From contig NZ_SRLQ01000003.1 in assembly GCF_004745805.1 (NCBI RefSeq), positions 248,001-312,000 on the forward strand: a stretch of 64,000 nucleotides of DNA. The letters run 5' to 3'. This document shows positions 19,673 through 27,252 of the stretch, one piece after another (within the stretch, counting starts at the first letter, position 1; each line of letters opens with the position of its first letter). The notes below the pieces were generated by a model. The model was not told where the DNA came from. It saw only the letters and a list, made by a program, of their open reading frames with translations, and did not search any database. This stretch comes from Mycolicibacterium sp. CH28. Its GTDB lineage: Bacteria; Actinomycetota; Actinomycetes; Mycobacteriales; Mycobacteriaceae. A program made the translations under genes and the position numbers.

Positions 19673-21445
19673 TTGACCACCCCGCCGCGCTGGCCGATCG
19701 GCCTGCGCGCGGCAATCAGCACCGCAGTACCGGTCGTGGCGGGCTGGGCCGCCGGAGCGGTCGGCGCCGGACTGATCGCCAGCCTCGGCGGCTTCACGTC
19801 CCGGTTCGGCGGCGATCGGCCCTACGCCAACCGCGGGATCGAACTGGCCACGGTGGCGGTCTCGCTGGCCGCGGCGGTGGCCCTCGGCGACTGGTCGGCG
19901 CAGGTGCCGTGGGCGGGTGTCGCGACGGTGTCACTGGTCGCGGTGGCGGCGGTGTGGCTGTGTAACGCGCTGGCCGTCGGCCCGCCCGGCGCCTACGTGT
20001 TCGTCGTGGCCTGCGCGGCCGGGGTCGGCGTCTCGGCGGCCCACCTGGCGCCGGTGACCATCGGACTGCTGGTGTTGAGCGGCGGTGCGGTGGCCTGGCT
20101 GGTGCAGATGGCCGGCGCTATGGCCGACTTCCGCGGGCCCGAACGGGCGGCGCTCGCGACCGCTGCCGACGCCGTCGCCACCTACATCGAGGTCGCCGAC
20201 TCACCGCAGGAGCGGGCTGCCCGCCACCGCGCGGCCACGGCTCTGCACAAGTCGTGGAGCGTGCTGGTCAACTACCAGCCGCTGTCGGTACCCGCCACCA
20301 GCGTCCTGCACCGGCTACGCGGCGCCAACCACGCGCTGCACCTGTTGTTCACCGATGCGGTCACCGCCGCTGCGGACGGGCGCAGCCCTGACGCGCAGTC
20401 GGCCGAGCAGGCTCGCCGACTCGGCGCGCTGCAGCTGCCCCCGGGATCCATCGCCACCAGGGCAGCCGACCGGATCCCGTTGGGCAGCCCGCCGGTGTTC
20501 ACCGTGCTGCGGCGCGCCATCAGCCCTGGGTCGCATATCCGCCACATCATGGCCCGCGTCGCTGTCGGGGTACCGCTGGCCGGTGCGGTGGCGATGCTGC
20601 TGGGCATCGACCACGCGTACTGGGCGATGGCTGCCGCGGTGCTGGTGCTGCATCAGGGCGCCGACCGCAGCCGCACCCTGCGCCGCGGAACGGAACGGTT
20701 GCTCGGCACCTGGCTGGGACTCGGCCTGGCCGGGGCGATCCTCGCACTGCACCCCCAGGGGCTGTGGCTGGCGCCGCTGCTGGCCCTGCTGCAGTTCACC
20801 ATCGAAATATTGGTGGTCCGAAATTATGCGCTGGCAACGGTTTTCATAACCACGGCGGCACTCACCATCGCTTCGGGGACCCACACCGTCGACATCGGCG
20901 GGCTACTGCTGGCACGGGGCACCGACACCCTGATCGGCTGCGCCGTCGGTGTCGCGGTCTACCTGGTTGCCACCCGCAGGCAGGAGGCGACGCGACTCAC
21001 CGATGCGATCGGACGGACCCTGGAGGCGGCGGCGGAGGTCCTCCCCCACATCGCGGCCGGCGACACCGCGGGCCTGCCGGCCCGGGCCGCGCGTCGAGAC
21101 CTGCAGATCGCGGCTATCGCGCTGATGGAATCCGACGAAGCCGCGCTGGCCGGCTCGGCCCAGCATCGCGTGACGGCGCAGCGGTTGTTGCCGGCGGTGG
21201 CCGCGACCGAACGATTGGCCTACCGGACCATCGCAGCCTGCTGGACCATCGAGCGCCGAGGCGACGCCGCCGGATTCGGCCAGTCCTTGTTCGACGGCAG
21301 GCCGGTGAACTCGATGGTGCAGCAGCTCCGGGCGCTGGCCGACGCGGTGCGCAGCGGCGCGACACCCCTGAACATCGATGCGGGGCCGTCGTTCATGGCA
21401 GACGAGGTCGCCGAGCTGCGGCACTCGCTGCTCGGCGACCGCTGA
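19673..21445 (+). CDS. FUSC-family membrane protein (aromatic acid exporter-like)
   Basis: A 590-residue protein with two blocks of hydrophobic helices (about residues 10-140 and 285-430), separated by a cytoplasmic helical region and followed by a soluble C-terminal helical domain. The second block, LGIDHAYWAMAAAVLVLHQGADRSRTLRRGTERLLGTWLG, is the FUSC signature (fusaric acid resistance/AaeB type). Members export aromatic or other organic acids. The TTG start is 5 bases after the CDF stop, so the two genes probably form one operon under the metal-type operator. A link between metal stress and this exporter is inferred from position only. Confidence 0.8.
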   Translation: MTTPPRWPIGLRAAISTAVPVVAGWAAGAVGAGLIASLGGFTSRFGGDRPYANRGIELATVAVSLAAAVALGDWSAQVPWAGVATVSLVAVAAVWLCNALAVGPPGAYVFVVACAAGVGVSAAHLAPVTIGLLVLSGGAVAWLVQMAGAMADFRGPERAALATAADAVATYIEVADSPQERAARHRAATALHKSWSVLVNYQPLSVPATSVLHRLRGANHALHLLFTDAVTAAADGRSPDAQSAEQARRLGALQLPPGSIATRAADRIPLGSPPVFTVLRRAISPGSHIRHIMARVAVGVPLAGAVAMLLGIDHAYWAMAAAVLVLHQGADRSRTLRRGTERLLGTWLGLGLAGAILALHPQGLWLAPLLALLQFTIEILVVRNYALATVFITTAALTIASGTHTVDIGGLLLARGTDTLIGCAVGVAVYLVATRRQEATRLTDAIGRTLEAAAEVLPHIAAGDTAGLPARAARRDLQIAAIALMESDEAALAGSAQHRVTAQRLLPAVAATERLAYRTIAACWTIERRGDAAGFGQSLFDGRPVNSMVQQLRALADAVRSGATPLNIDAGPSFMADEVAELRHSLLGDR

Positions 21446-21451
21446 CTCGGG

Positions 21452-21868
21452 TTAGCTCAGGCCCAACTGGGCGCGAGCAGCCGGGTCGCAGTCGTCGAGC
21501 AGATCGCGGCAACGGGCGAACTCCTCGGTCTCGCCGATGCTGTCGGCGGCGCGCGCCAGGGCGGCCACACACCGCAGGAAACCGCGGTTGGGTTCGTGAC
21601 GGTAGGGCACCGGCCCGAATCCCTTCCACCCGTTGCGGCGCAACTGGTCCAGCCCGCGGTGGTATCCGGTCCGGGCGTAGGCGTAAGCGGTGATCGCCTT
21701 GTCGTCGGCCAGTGCCGCCTCGGCCAGCCAGGCCCAGGCGATCGAGGCGGACGGATGGGCGGCAGCCACGATCGCCGGCTTCTCGCCGGCCTCCAATTCG
21801 GCTTCCGCCTCGGGGTCACCAGGCAGCAGCACGGGTTGTGGCCCGAGGAGATCACCAAACGATGTCAT
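21452..21868 (-). CDS. DUF3151 protein (Rv0360c-like)
   Basis: A 138-residue soluble protein closely resembling M. tuberculosis Rv0360c, including MTSFGDLLGPQPVLLPGDPE at the start, GYHRGLDQLRRNGWKGFGPVPY in the middle and LLDDCDPAARAQLGL at the end. Conserved tryptophans and a TPR-like helical pattern suggest a protein-binding role, but the function is unknown. ATG 21868 is chosen to match the family N-terminus. It is divergent from the Rv0361-like gene. Confidence 0.85.
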   Translation of the reverse strand: MTSFGDLLGPQPVLLPGDPEAEAELEAGEKPAIVAAAHPSASIAWAWLAEAALADDKAITAYAYARTGYHRGLDQLRRNGWKGFGPVPYRHEPNRGFLRCVAALARAADSIGETEEFARCRDLLDDCDPAARAQLGLS

Positions 21869-21961
21869 GTGACCCATTGTGCCGGTGGCACCAACGGCCG
21901 TTGGTCGGACCCAACAGTTAGGGTCAGTAACACCAGCACTCGAGGAGGACCGCAGCACCTC

Positions 21962-22705
21962 ATGTCGAACCCCTCCGGGCCCGACCACGACGACCCGACC
22001 CCGCCCGTCGCCTCCGACGGTGGCGTGCTGCCGCCGCACGAGACCGACGAGGCGACCGAAGTGATCGGGGCTGCCGAATCAGAGCCCGAACGTCGTTACA
22101 CCGCACCGGGTTTCGACGCGGGGTCGACTCAGATCATCGACCGCGAGCCGGAACCGCAGACCGAGATCATCTCGACGCCCACCGAGGTCTTCCCGGTAAG
22201 CGGCCGGGCGCCACGCACCGGCCCGCAAGCCATCCCGGCGCGCCCGCCGGCCACCCGCCGGCGCAGTTGGATCCTGGTCATCGCGGTGATCGCGGCGATC
22301 GCCGTGATCGCCGTGATCGCCGTGGTGGCGATCCTGGCGACCATCCTGCTCACCCGCAAGGACTCCGCGACGACATCGCAGGAGGACATGGTGCGCTCGA
22401 CGATCCAGAGCTTCGACACCGCCGTCCAGAACGGCAACCTGGCGACCCTGCGCGGCATTACCTGCGGCCAGACCAGGGACAGCTACGTCAAGTACGACGA
22501 GGCGGCCTGGTCGGAGACGCACTCACGAGTGGCGGCGGCCCGGCAATACCCGGTGGTCGCCAGCATCGACCAGGTCGTCGTCAACGGGGACCACGCCGAG
22601 GCCAACGTCACCTCGTTCATGGCCTTCGACCCGGCCACCCGCTCGACCCGCAGCTTCGATCTGCAGTTTCGCGACAACCAGTGGAAGATCTGCCAGTCGT
22701 CCTAA
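21962..22705 (+). CDS. Single-pass membrane protein with extracytoplasmic domain, Rv0361-like
   Basis: A 247-residue protein. A long cytoplasmic N-terminus of about 100 residues, rich in Pro, Glu and Thr, precedes one membrane helix made of Ile/Ala/Val repeats (SWILVIAVIAAIAVIAVIAVV), then a C-terminal domain of about 115 residues outside the membrane with a conserved Cys pair (GITCGQT and KICQSS). This is the Rv0361 layout. It occupies the conserved place between DUF3151 and fba. A GAGGAG site lies 14 bases before ATG 21962. The stop codon abuts the hairpin repeat that begins the DUF559 element. Confidence 0.8.
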   Translation: MSNPSGPDHDDPTPPVASDGGVLPPHETDEATEVIGAAESEPERRYTAPGFDAGSTQIIDREPEPQTEIISTPTEVFPVSGRAPRTGPQAIPARPPATRRRSWILVIAVIAAIAVIAVIAVVAILATILLTRKDSATTSQEDMVRSTIQSFDTAVQNGNLATLRGITCGQTRDSYVKYDEAAWSETHSRVAAARQYPVVASIDQVVVNGDHAEANVTSFMAFDPATRSTRSFDLQFRDNQWKICQSS

Positions 22706-22758
22706 GCGATTTCGGCGTGCTTTCGTTCGCCCAGCGGCGGTTTGCGCGCCGAAATCGC
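22705..22758. repeat. Left hairpin repeat of the DUF559 element
   Basis: A 54-base sequence whose 15-base arms (22706-22720 and 22744-22758, GCGATTTCGGCG plus three bases) pair with a single T:G wobble around a 23-base loop. It is an inverted copy of the repeat at 23643-23697, with 51 of 54 positions identical. It starts at the last base of the preceding stop codon. It could also act as a transcription terminator. Confidence 0.85.
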
Positions 22759-22800
22759 AGCTAACGGAACCATCCGGGTCGTGGTGAGCGTCGAACCGAG

Positions 22801-23661
22801 GTGCTCGACGATCTCCTGCGCCGCCATGACGGCGTCATCACATTGGCTCAGGCGAACGACGCTGGCCTCTCCGGACAAGCTGTGCGACGGCGTGTCCGCG
22901 CGGGGCACTGGCAGCGGTGCTCGGCGGGGGTCTACTTCGTCGCCGATCGCCAGTTCACCGACACTGCTCGCGTCCGCGCGGCGGTGTGGGGTTACGGACC
23001 CTCAGCATGTGCGAGCGGGCTGGCGGCAGCGTGGTGGCTTGAGTTGACCCGATTCGCGCCCGACCTCATCGAAGTGACGGTGCCGCGGAGCAGCCACGGC
23101 CGGTGCCACTCCGGATCTCAAGTCCGGCGGCGCAACCTCGGGCCCCTCGACGTCGTCGAGCACCGCGGACTTCGCGTCACTGCGCTTCCGCTCACGGCGA
23201 TCGAGGCGACGGTACGCCGTGGCGGCGGGCCCAAGCTGATGGACGAAGCTCTGCAGCGCCACACCGAACTCCGTCACCTCTGGGCAGCCCATCTCCGCAA
23301 CACGGGTAGGTACGGGTCCCCCGCTGCGCGTCGGCTCCTGCAGGCGGCCGACGACGGCACGAAGTCTCAGGCCGAACGATTGTTCACACGGCTGCTGAAT
23401 TCATCCGGTGTCTCCGGGTGGAAGGCCAACCAGAAGGTAACCGGTTACGAGGTCGACGTCCTCTTCCGCACCGCCAAGGTGGTCGTCGAAGTCGACGGAT
23501 TCGCGTTCCATACCGATCCGGAGGCGTTCGAGCGAGACCGCAGAAAACAGAACGCCCTCGTCCTTGCGGGTTACCAGGTACTGCGCTTCACCTGGCTGGA
23601 CCTGACCGAGTATCCCGAACGCGTCCTCACCCTCGTCCAACGAGCGATTTCGGCGCGCTAA
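22801..23661 (+). CDS. AbiEi-like HTH plus DUF559 (Vsr-like nuclease fold) protein
   Basis: A 286-residue two-domain protein. Residues 1-60 resemble the winged-helix N-terminal domain of AbiEi-type antitoxins (LLRRHDGVITLAQANDAGLSGQAVRRRVRAG). Residues 185-286 form a DUF559 domain of the PD-(D/E)xK/Vsr type with YEVDVLF (Asp219), VVVEVDGFAFH (Glu230, Asp232, His237), DRRKQN and the final strand VLRFTW. These residues would coordinate metal in a nuclease. The gene lies between inverted copies of a hairpin repeat, and its last six codons lie inside the right copy. The position corresponds to where M. tuberculosis has mgtE (Rv0362), between Rv0361 and fba. No adjacent AbiEii-like toxin gene is present. 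The biological role is unknown. Confidence 0.8.
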   Translation: MLDDLLRRHDGVITLAQANDAGLSGQAVRRRVRAGHWQRCSAGVYFVADRQFTDTARVRAAVWGYGPSACASGLAAAWWLELTRFAPDLIEVTVPRSSHGRCHSGSQVRRRNLGPLDVVEHRGLRVTALPLTAIEATVRRGGGPKLMDEALQRHTELRHLWAAHLRNTGRYGSPAARRLLQAADDGTKSQAERLFTRLLNSSGVSGWKANQKVTGYEVDVLFRTAKVVVEVDGFAFHTDPEAFERDRRKQNALVLAGYQVLRFTWLDLTEYPERVLTLVQRAISAR

Positions 23662-23697
23662 CGGCCGCTGGGCGAACGAAAGCGCGCCGAAATCGCT
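23643..23697. repeat. Right hairpin repeat of the DUF559 element
   Basis: A 55-base sequence with perfect 17-base arms (AGCGATTTCGGCGCGCT at 23643-23659 and its complement at 23681-23697) around a 21-base loop. It is the inverted copy of 22705-22758. The left arm encodes the DUF559 protein's C-terminus and stop; the right arm ends 1 base into the fba stop codon region. No T-run follows on either strand. Confidence 0.88.
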
Positions 23698-24733
23698 AGC
23701 CCGCGGAGACCGAGCGGCCCGCGCTGTGCAGGTCGTTGCACGCCTCGACCACCCGCTCGGACATGCCGGCCTCGGCCTTCTTGAGGTAGCTGCGCGGGTC
23801 GTAGACCTTCTTGTTCCCGACTTCCCCGTCCACCTTCAATACCCCGTCGTAGTTGGCGAACATGTGCCCGGCCAGCGGGCGGGTGAACGCGTACTGGGTG
23901 TCGGTGTCGACGTTCATCTTCACCACGCCGTACTTCAGCGAGTCCTCGATCTCGGACTTCAGCGAGCCCGAGCCGCCGTGGAAGACGAAGTCGAACGGCT
24001 TGGAGCCCGCCGGCAAGCCCAGCTTCGCCGAGGCGACCCGCTGCCCCTCGGCCAGCACCTCGGGCTTGAGCACGACGTTGCCCGGCTTGTAGACGCCGTG
24101 CACATTGCCGAAGGTCGCAGCCAGCAGGTACTTACCGAGTTCCCCGGCGCCGAGCGCCGCGATGGTCTTCTCGAAGTCCTCCGAGGAGGTGTAGAGCTTC
24201 TCGTTGATCTCGGCCTCGACGCCGTCTTCTTCCCCTCCGACCACGCCGATCTCGATCTCCAGGATGATCTTGGCCGCCGCCGCCCGCTTGAGCAGCTCCT
24301 GGGCGATCGACAGGTTCTCGTCGATCGGCACCGCCGAACCGTCCCACATGTGCGACTGGAAGAGCGGGTTCTGGCCCTTGGCCACCCGTTCGGCCGAGAT
24401 GGCCAGCAACGGGCGGACGTACGTGTCGAGCTTGTCCTTGGGGCAGTGATCGGTGTGCAGGGCCACCGTAATGGGGTACTTCGCGGCGACGACGTGCGCG
24501 AACTCCGCCAGCGCCACCGCCCCGGTGACCATGTCTTTGATCCCCAGACCGGAACCGAACTCGGCACCTCCGGTGGAGAACTGGATGATGCCGTCGCTGC
24601 CGGCGTCGGCGAAGCCCTTGATTGCGGCGTTGATGCTCTCTGAGCCGACGCAGTTGATCGCCGGGAATGCGAACGAGTGCTCCTTGGCACGGCCCAACAT
24701 CTCCGCGTAGACCTCGGGGGTGGCGATGGGCAT
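23696..24733 (-). CDS. fba: Class II fructose-bisphosphate aldolase
   Basis: Cleaves fructose-1,6-bisphosphate to dihydroxyacetone phosphate and glyceraldehyde-3-phosphate, using zinc. The 345-residue protein aligns with M. tuberculosis Fba (Rv0363c). The catalytic Asp95 and zinc ligand His96 are in ALHTDHCPKDK, a second His ligand is in FGNVHGVY, and the third lies in FVFHGGSGS. ATG 24733 begins the standard MPIATPEVYAEML N-terminus. The open frame further upstream is not family sequence. The stop codon touches the right hairpin of the DUF559 element, and the DedA gene diverges upstream. Confidence 0.97.
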   Translation of the reverse strand: MPIATPEVYAEMLGRAKEHSFAFPAINCVGSESINAAIKGFADAGSDGIIQFSTGGAEFGSGLGIKDMVTGAVALAEFAHVVAAKYPITVALHTDHCPKDKLDTYVRPLLAISAERVAKGQNPLFQSHMWDGSAVPIDENLSIAQELLKRAAAAKIILEIEIGVVGGEEDGVEAEINEKLYTSSEDFEKTIAALGAGELGKYLLAATFGNVHGVYKPGNVVLKPEVLAEGQRVASAKLGLPAGSKPFDFVFHGGSGSLKSEIEDSLKYGVVKMNVDTDTQYAFTRPLAGHMFANYDGVLKVDGEVGNKKVYDPRSYLKKAEAGMSERVVEACNDLHSAGRSVSAG

Positions 24734-24853
24734 GGCGTTCCTCTCGTCAGATCCGGGTTGTTCGCAGAAGTATGTCAAAGCGGCACGGTTGGGGCGCCGC
24801 CAGCGGGGGCGAGCGCAGCTAGTCTCCGACCTGGACAGGTATGGTCGGGCCTC

Positions 24854-25540
24854 ATGACGAGCACCAGCCTCGCGCTCATGCCCGATTTCCTCGACCCGGT
24901 CACGTTGATCAACCACTTCGGCACCTGGGCCCTGATCGGCTTGCTTGCGGTGGTGTTCATCGAGTCAGGGGTGCTCTTCCCGGTCCTGCCAGGCGACACC
25001 CTGCTGTTCGTGGCCGGGATGCTGGCGGCGGGCACCGCCACCACCCAGGCCGGAACAGCGAACTTCACGCTCTGGCAGCTGCTCGTTTTCATCCCCATTG
25101 CAGCCATTCTTGGCGGCCAGGTCGGGTACGTCGTCGGCCGATTCGTCGGCACCGCGATGTTCAAGCCCGACGCCCGCTTCCTCAAGCAGCGCTATCTGGA
25201 CGAGGCACACCTGTTCTTCGAGCAGCGCGGCCCGTTCGCCATAGTGCTGGCCCGGTTCGTGCCGATCGTCCGCACGCTGGCGCCGATCGCAGCGGGCGCA
25301 GCACGGATGCGCTACACCACTTTCACCGCGTTCAACGTCATCGGTGCCATCGCCTGGGGTGTGGGCCTGCCGTTGCTCGGCTACGGACTGGGCCAGTTCG
25401 AGATCATCCAGAAACTGCTCGAACCGATCTTCATCCTCATCGCCGTGGCATCGATCAGTCCGATGATCATCGAGTGGTACAAACGCCGCAAGAACGCCAA
25501 GAACCGCATCGCCGAGACGGCGCCAGAGCCGACCGAATAA
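24854..25540 (+). CDS. DedA-family membrane protein (Rv0364-like)
   Basis: A 228-residue DedA (VTT/SNARE-associated) inner-membrane protein with four to six helices. Family motifs seen are the FIESGVLFPVLPGDTLLFVAG re-entrant region, GYVVGRFVG, and RFVPIVRTLAPIAAGAARM with the essential basic residues. DedA proteins are thought to scramble or recycle phospholipid and polyprenyl-phosphate carriers. Orthologous to Rv0364, which is also divergent from fba. A TATGGT element ends 8 bases before ATG 24854. Confidence 0.88.
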   Translation: MTSTSLALMPDFLDPVTLINHFGTWALIGLLAVVFIESGVLFPVLPGDTLLFVAGMLAAGTATTQAGTANFTLWQLLVFIPIAAILGGQVGYVVGRFVGTAMFKPDARFLKQRYLDEAHLFFEQRGPFAIVLARFVPIVRTLAPIAAGAARMRYTTFTAFNVIGAIAWGVGLPLLGYGLGQFEIIQKLLEPIFILIAVASISPMIIEWYKRRKNAKNRIAETAPEPTE

Positions 25541-25845
25541 CTCCCCGGGGCGAGCCCACCTCCCCGAGCGCGGCACCAAGCCGGCAGCTGCCACCGGCGT
25601 GCCTTACCCGGCTTTCCCCGGTGTCAGAACGGACGTCAGCCGCGGTCGCTGGCCCCTCATGCGCGTATTGATGCCCTGGTCAGCACACGTGTTGGCGAGA
25701 TTGCTGAACCGCGACCTCGCCGAGGTCTCATGACTGCACGGCGCCGGCAGCCCACCGCACCGAAGTTGACTCCCAGGTAATGCACAGCCCTTCTCCCAGG
25801 AACAACGGATAGTTTTCGCTGATCGTGCGAAAGGTCACAGCTTTG
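25541..25845. other. Intergenic region without a supported gene
   Basis: About 305 bases between DedA and the small secreted protein. The longest short frame (25659-25733, about 24 codons) has no ribosome binding site and no recognisable product. No tRNA, strong hairpin with T-run or repeat was seen. Confidence 0.5.
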
Positions 25846-26091
25846 ATGAAGATCATCCTCAGTGGAATCGCCGCCTCCGCCGCCATCGGCCTGGCGGGAA
25901 TGTTCGGCGGAATGGCCGTTGCCTCTGCCGGCAGCCCAACAGTCACGTTTGCCGTGCAGGACGGCGACAGCGGCAATGACGGGGCCGCCATCGACTCCGA
26001 CGGCACCCAGGGCAGCTTCAAGGCGGCCACCGATGGCACGGAGTCGGGACCGATCCTGGCTGCGGCGCCCCAGGACAAGGCCAAGCCCTGA
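25846..26091 (+). CDS. Small secreted protein with Sec signal peptide
   Basis: An 81-residue protein. Residues 1-27 form a clear signal peptide (MKIILSGIAASAAIGLAGMFGGMAVASAG with an ASA|G-type cleavage site), leaving a mature Asp/Gly/Ala-rich segment of about 53 residues with no cysteine. The family is unrecognised. ATG 25846 is chosen because it begins the signal peptide directly and AAAGGT lies 11 bases upstream. An in-frame GTG at 25825 would add seven residues. Confidence 0.6.
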   Translation: MKIILSGIAASAAIGLAGMFGGMAVASAGSPTVTFAVQDGDSGNDGAAIDSDGTQGSFKAATDGTESGPILAAAPQDKAKP

Positions 26092-26147
26092 TCCCACCCG
26101 GCTGACGTCGGACCTCGGCCCCAGCGGCTGAGGTAGCGTGCCTGCTC

Positions 26148-27242
26148 ATGGCCGCCGACACCGCCGCCGCGCACGTCCTGGCAGACATCGCGAAGTTTCC
26201 GTTGCGGATCGGCGCCCACGCCGCTCATTCGGGAATCGAGACCGGGCTGCGCCTGGGCGATCGCGTGGTCGCGGCCGGGGTGAAGGTCGGCGAACAAGTC
26301 GAACGTCCCGCCGTCGCGGCGATGCGGGCCGCGGGTATCGAAGTGGAGTCGCTGCGCACCGCCGGTGGTACCAAGGTCGACTACGACTTCTTCGCCGGGG
26401 TGGCACCCGAGGTCCTCAACCCGGGCGGCACACTGCCGGGCGCCAACGAGTGGGACCGGCCGCTGTCGGCGGCGCATCCGAACCCGGTCGTCTTGATGCA
26501 CGGCACAGCGGGTGGCGCCCAGACCAATTGGGGCGCCTACGTTCCACTGCTCGTGCAGCAGGGTTTCTCACCCTTCACGTTGACGTTCGGTGCGGTGACG
26601 ACCGCGCCGTGGCCACTGTCAGCGCTGGGCGGGATGGCGCCCATCGAGGACTCGGCTGCGCAATTCGGCGCTCTCGTTGACCGAGTGCTCAACGCCACCG
26701 GCGCGAAAAAGGTTGACGTGGTGGGCCATTCGCAGGGCACCATCGTGCCCGACTACTACGCGAAGTTCCTAGGCGGTGCGGACAAGATCGGCACCTACGT
26801 GTCGCTCGCGCCACTGTGGCAGGGCACCGAGGTGTTCACCAACAAGCTCGTCGGACCGGTCGAGTTCCACGTCGCCTTGGACGCCACCCACCATGTGCAC
26901 TTCGCCTCCGCGAAACAGATGATCCGCGGATCGGATTTCATCACAAAGCTCAATTCCGGTGGCGGACCGTATGTTCCGGGAATTCACTATGTGAATATCT
27001 CAACCCGCCATGACGAGTTCGTCCGCCCGTACACCAGCGGCCAGGTGCCGGGCGGCCTGGGAGACGATGTCATCAACATCGTCGTGCAGGACACGTGCGA
27101 TCGCGACTTCAGCGACCACCTGGCCATCGCCGGGTCGCGACGTGCGGCAACCATGGTGCTCAACGCACTGGACGGCAGTGCGGATCCCGCCCACGGTCCC
27201 CGTGGGGTGCCGTGCGAGCTGGTGCCACCGATCCTGGGCTGA
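26148..27242 (+). CDS. Alpha/beta hydrolase (triacylglycerol lipase/esterase type)
   Basis: A 364-residue protein with an N-terminal helical region of about 75 residues followed by a lipase domain. The nucleophile elbow is VVGHSQGT (GxSxG with catalytic Ser), and the oxyanion-hole segment is VVLMHGTAGG. A late DHLAI segment offers the catalytic His, and two cysteines (VQDTCDRD, GVPCEL) may form a disulfide as in secreted lipases. No standard signal peptide is visible. The lipase class-2-like core suggests esters of fatty acids as substrates. TAGCGT ends 8 bases before the ATG. It is convergent with the ketone carboxylase operon. Confidence 0.8.
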   Translation: MAADTAAAHVLADIAKFPLRIGAHAAHSGIETGLRLGDRVVAAGVKVGEQVERPAVAAMRAAGIEVESLRTAGGTKVDYDFFAGVAPEVLNPGGTLPGANEWDRPLSAAHPNPVVLMHGTAGGAQTNWGAYVPLLVQQGFSPFTLTFGAVTTAPWPLSALGGMAPIEDSAAQFGALVDRVLNATGAKKVDVVGHSQGTIVPDYYAKFLGGADKIGTYVSLAPLWQGTEVFTNKLVGPVEFHVALDATHHVHFASAKQMIRGSDFITKLNSGGGPYVPGIHYVNISTRHDEFVRPYTSGQVPGGLGDDVINIVVQDTCDRDFSDHLAIAGSRRAATMVLNALDGSADPAHGPRGVPCELVPPILG

Positions 27243-27252
27243 TTCACCGCGC

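Noticed and set aside
22280..22325. Short tandem repeats of GCCGTGATC in the Rv0361-like gene
   Set aside because: They simply encode the Ile/Ala/Val membrane helix; not a separate genetic element.
22801..23661. Classical AbiE toxin-antitoxin pair
   Set aside because: Only the AbiEi-type N-terminal domain is present; no AbiEii nucleotidyltransferase gene is adjacent, and the C-terminus is a DUF559 nuclease domain.
25659..25733. Possible 24-codon open frame between DedA and the secreted protein
   Set aside because: No ribosome site, no leaderless -10, no recognisable product.
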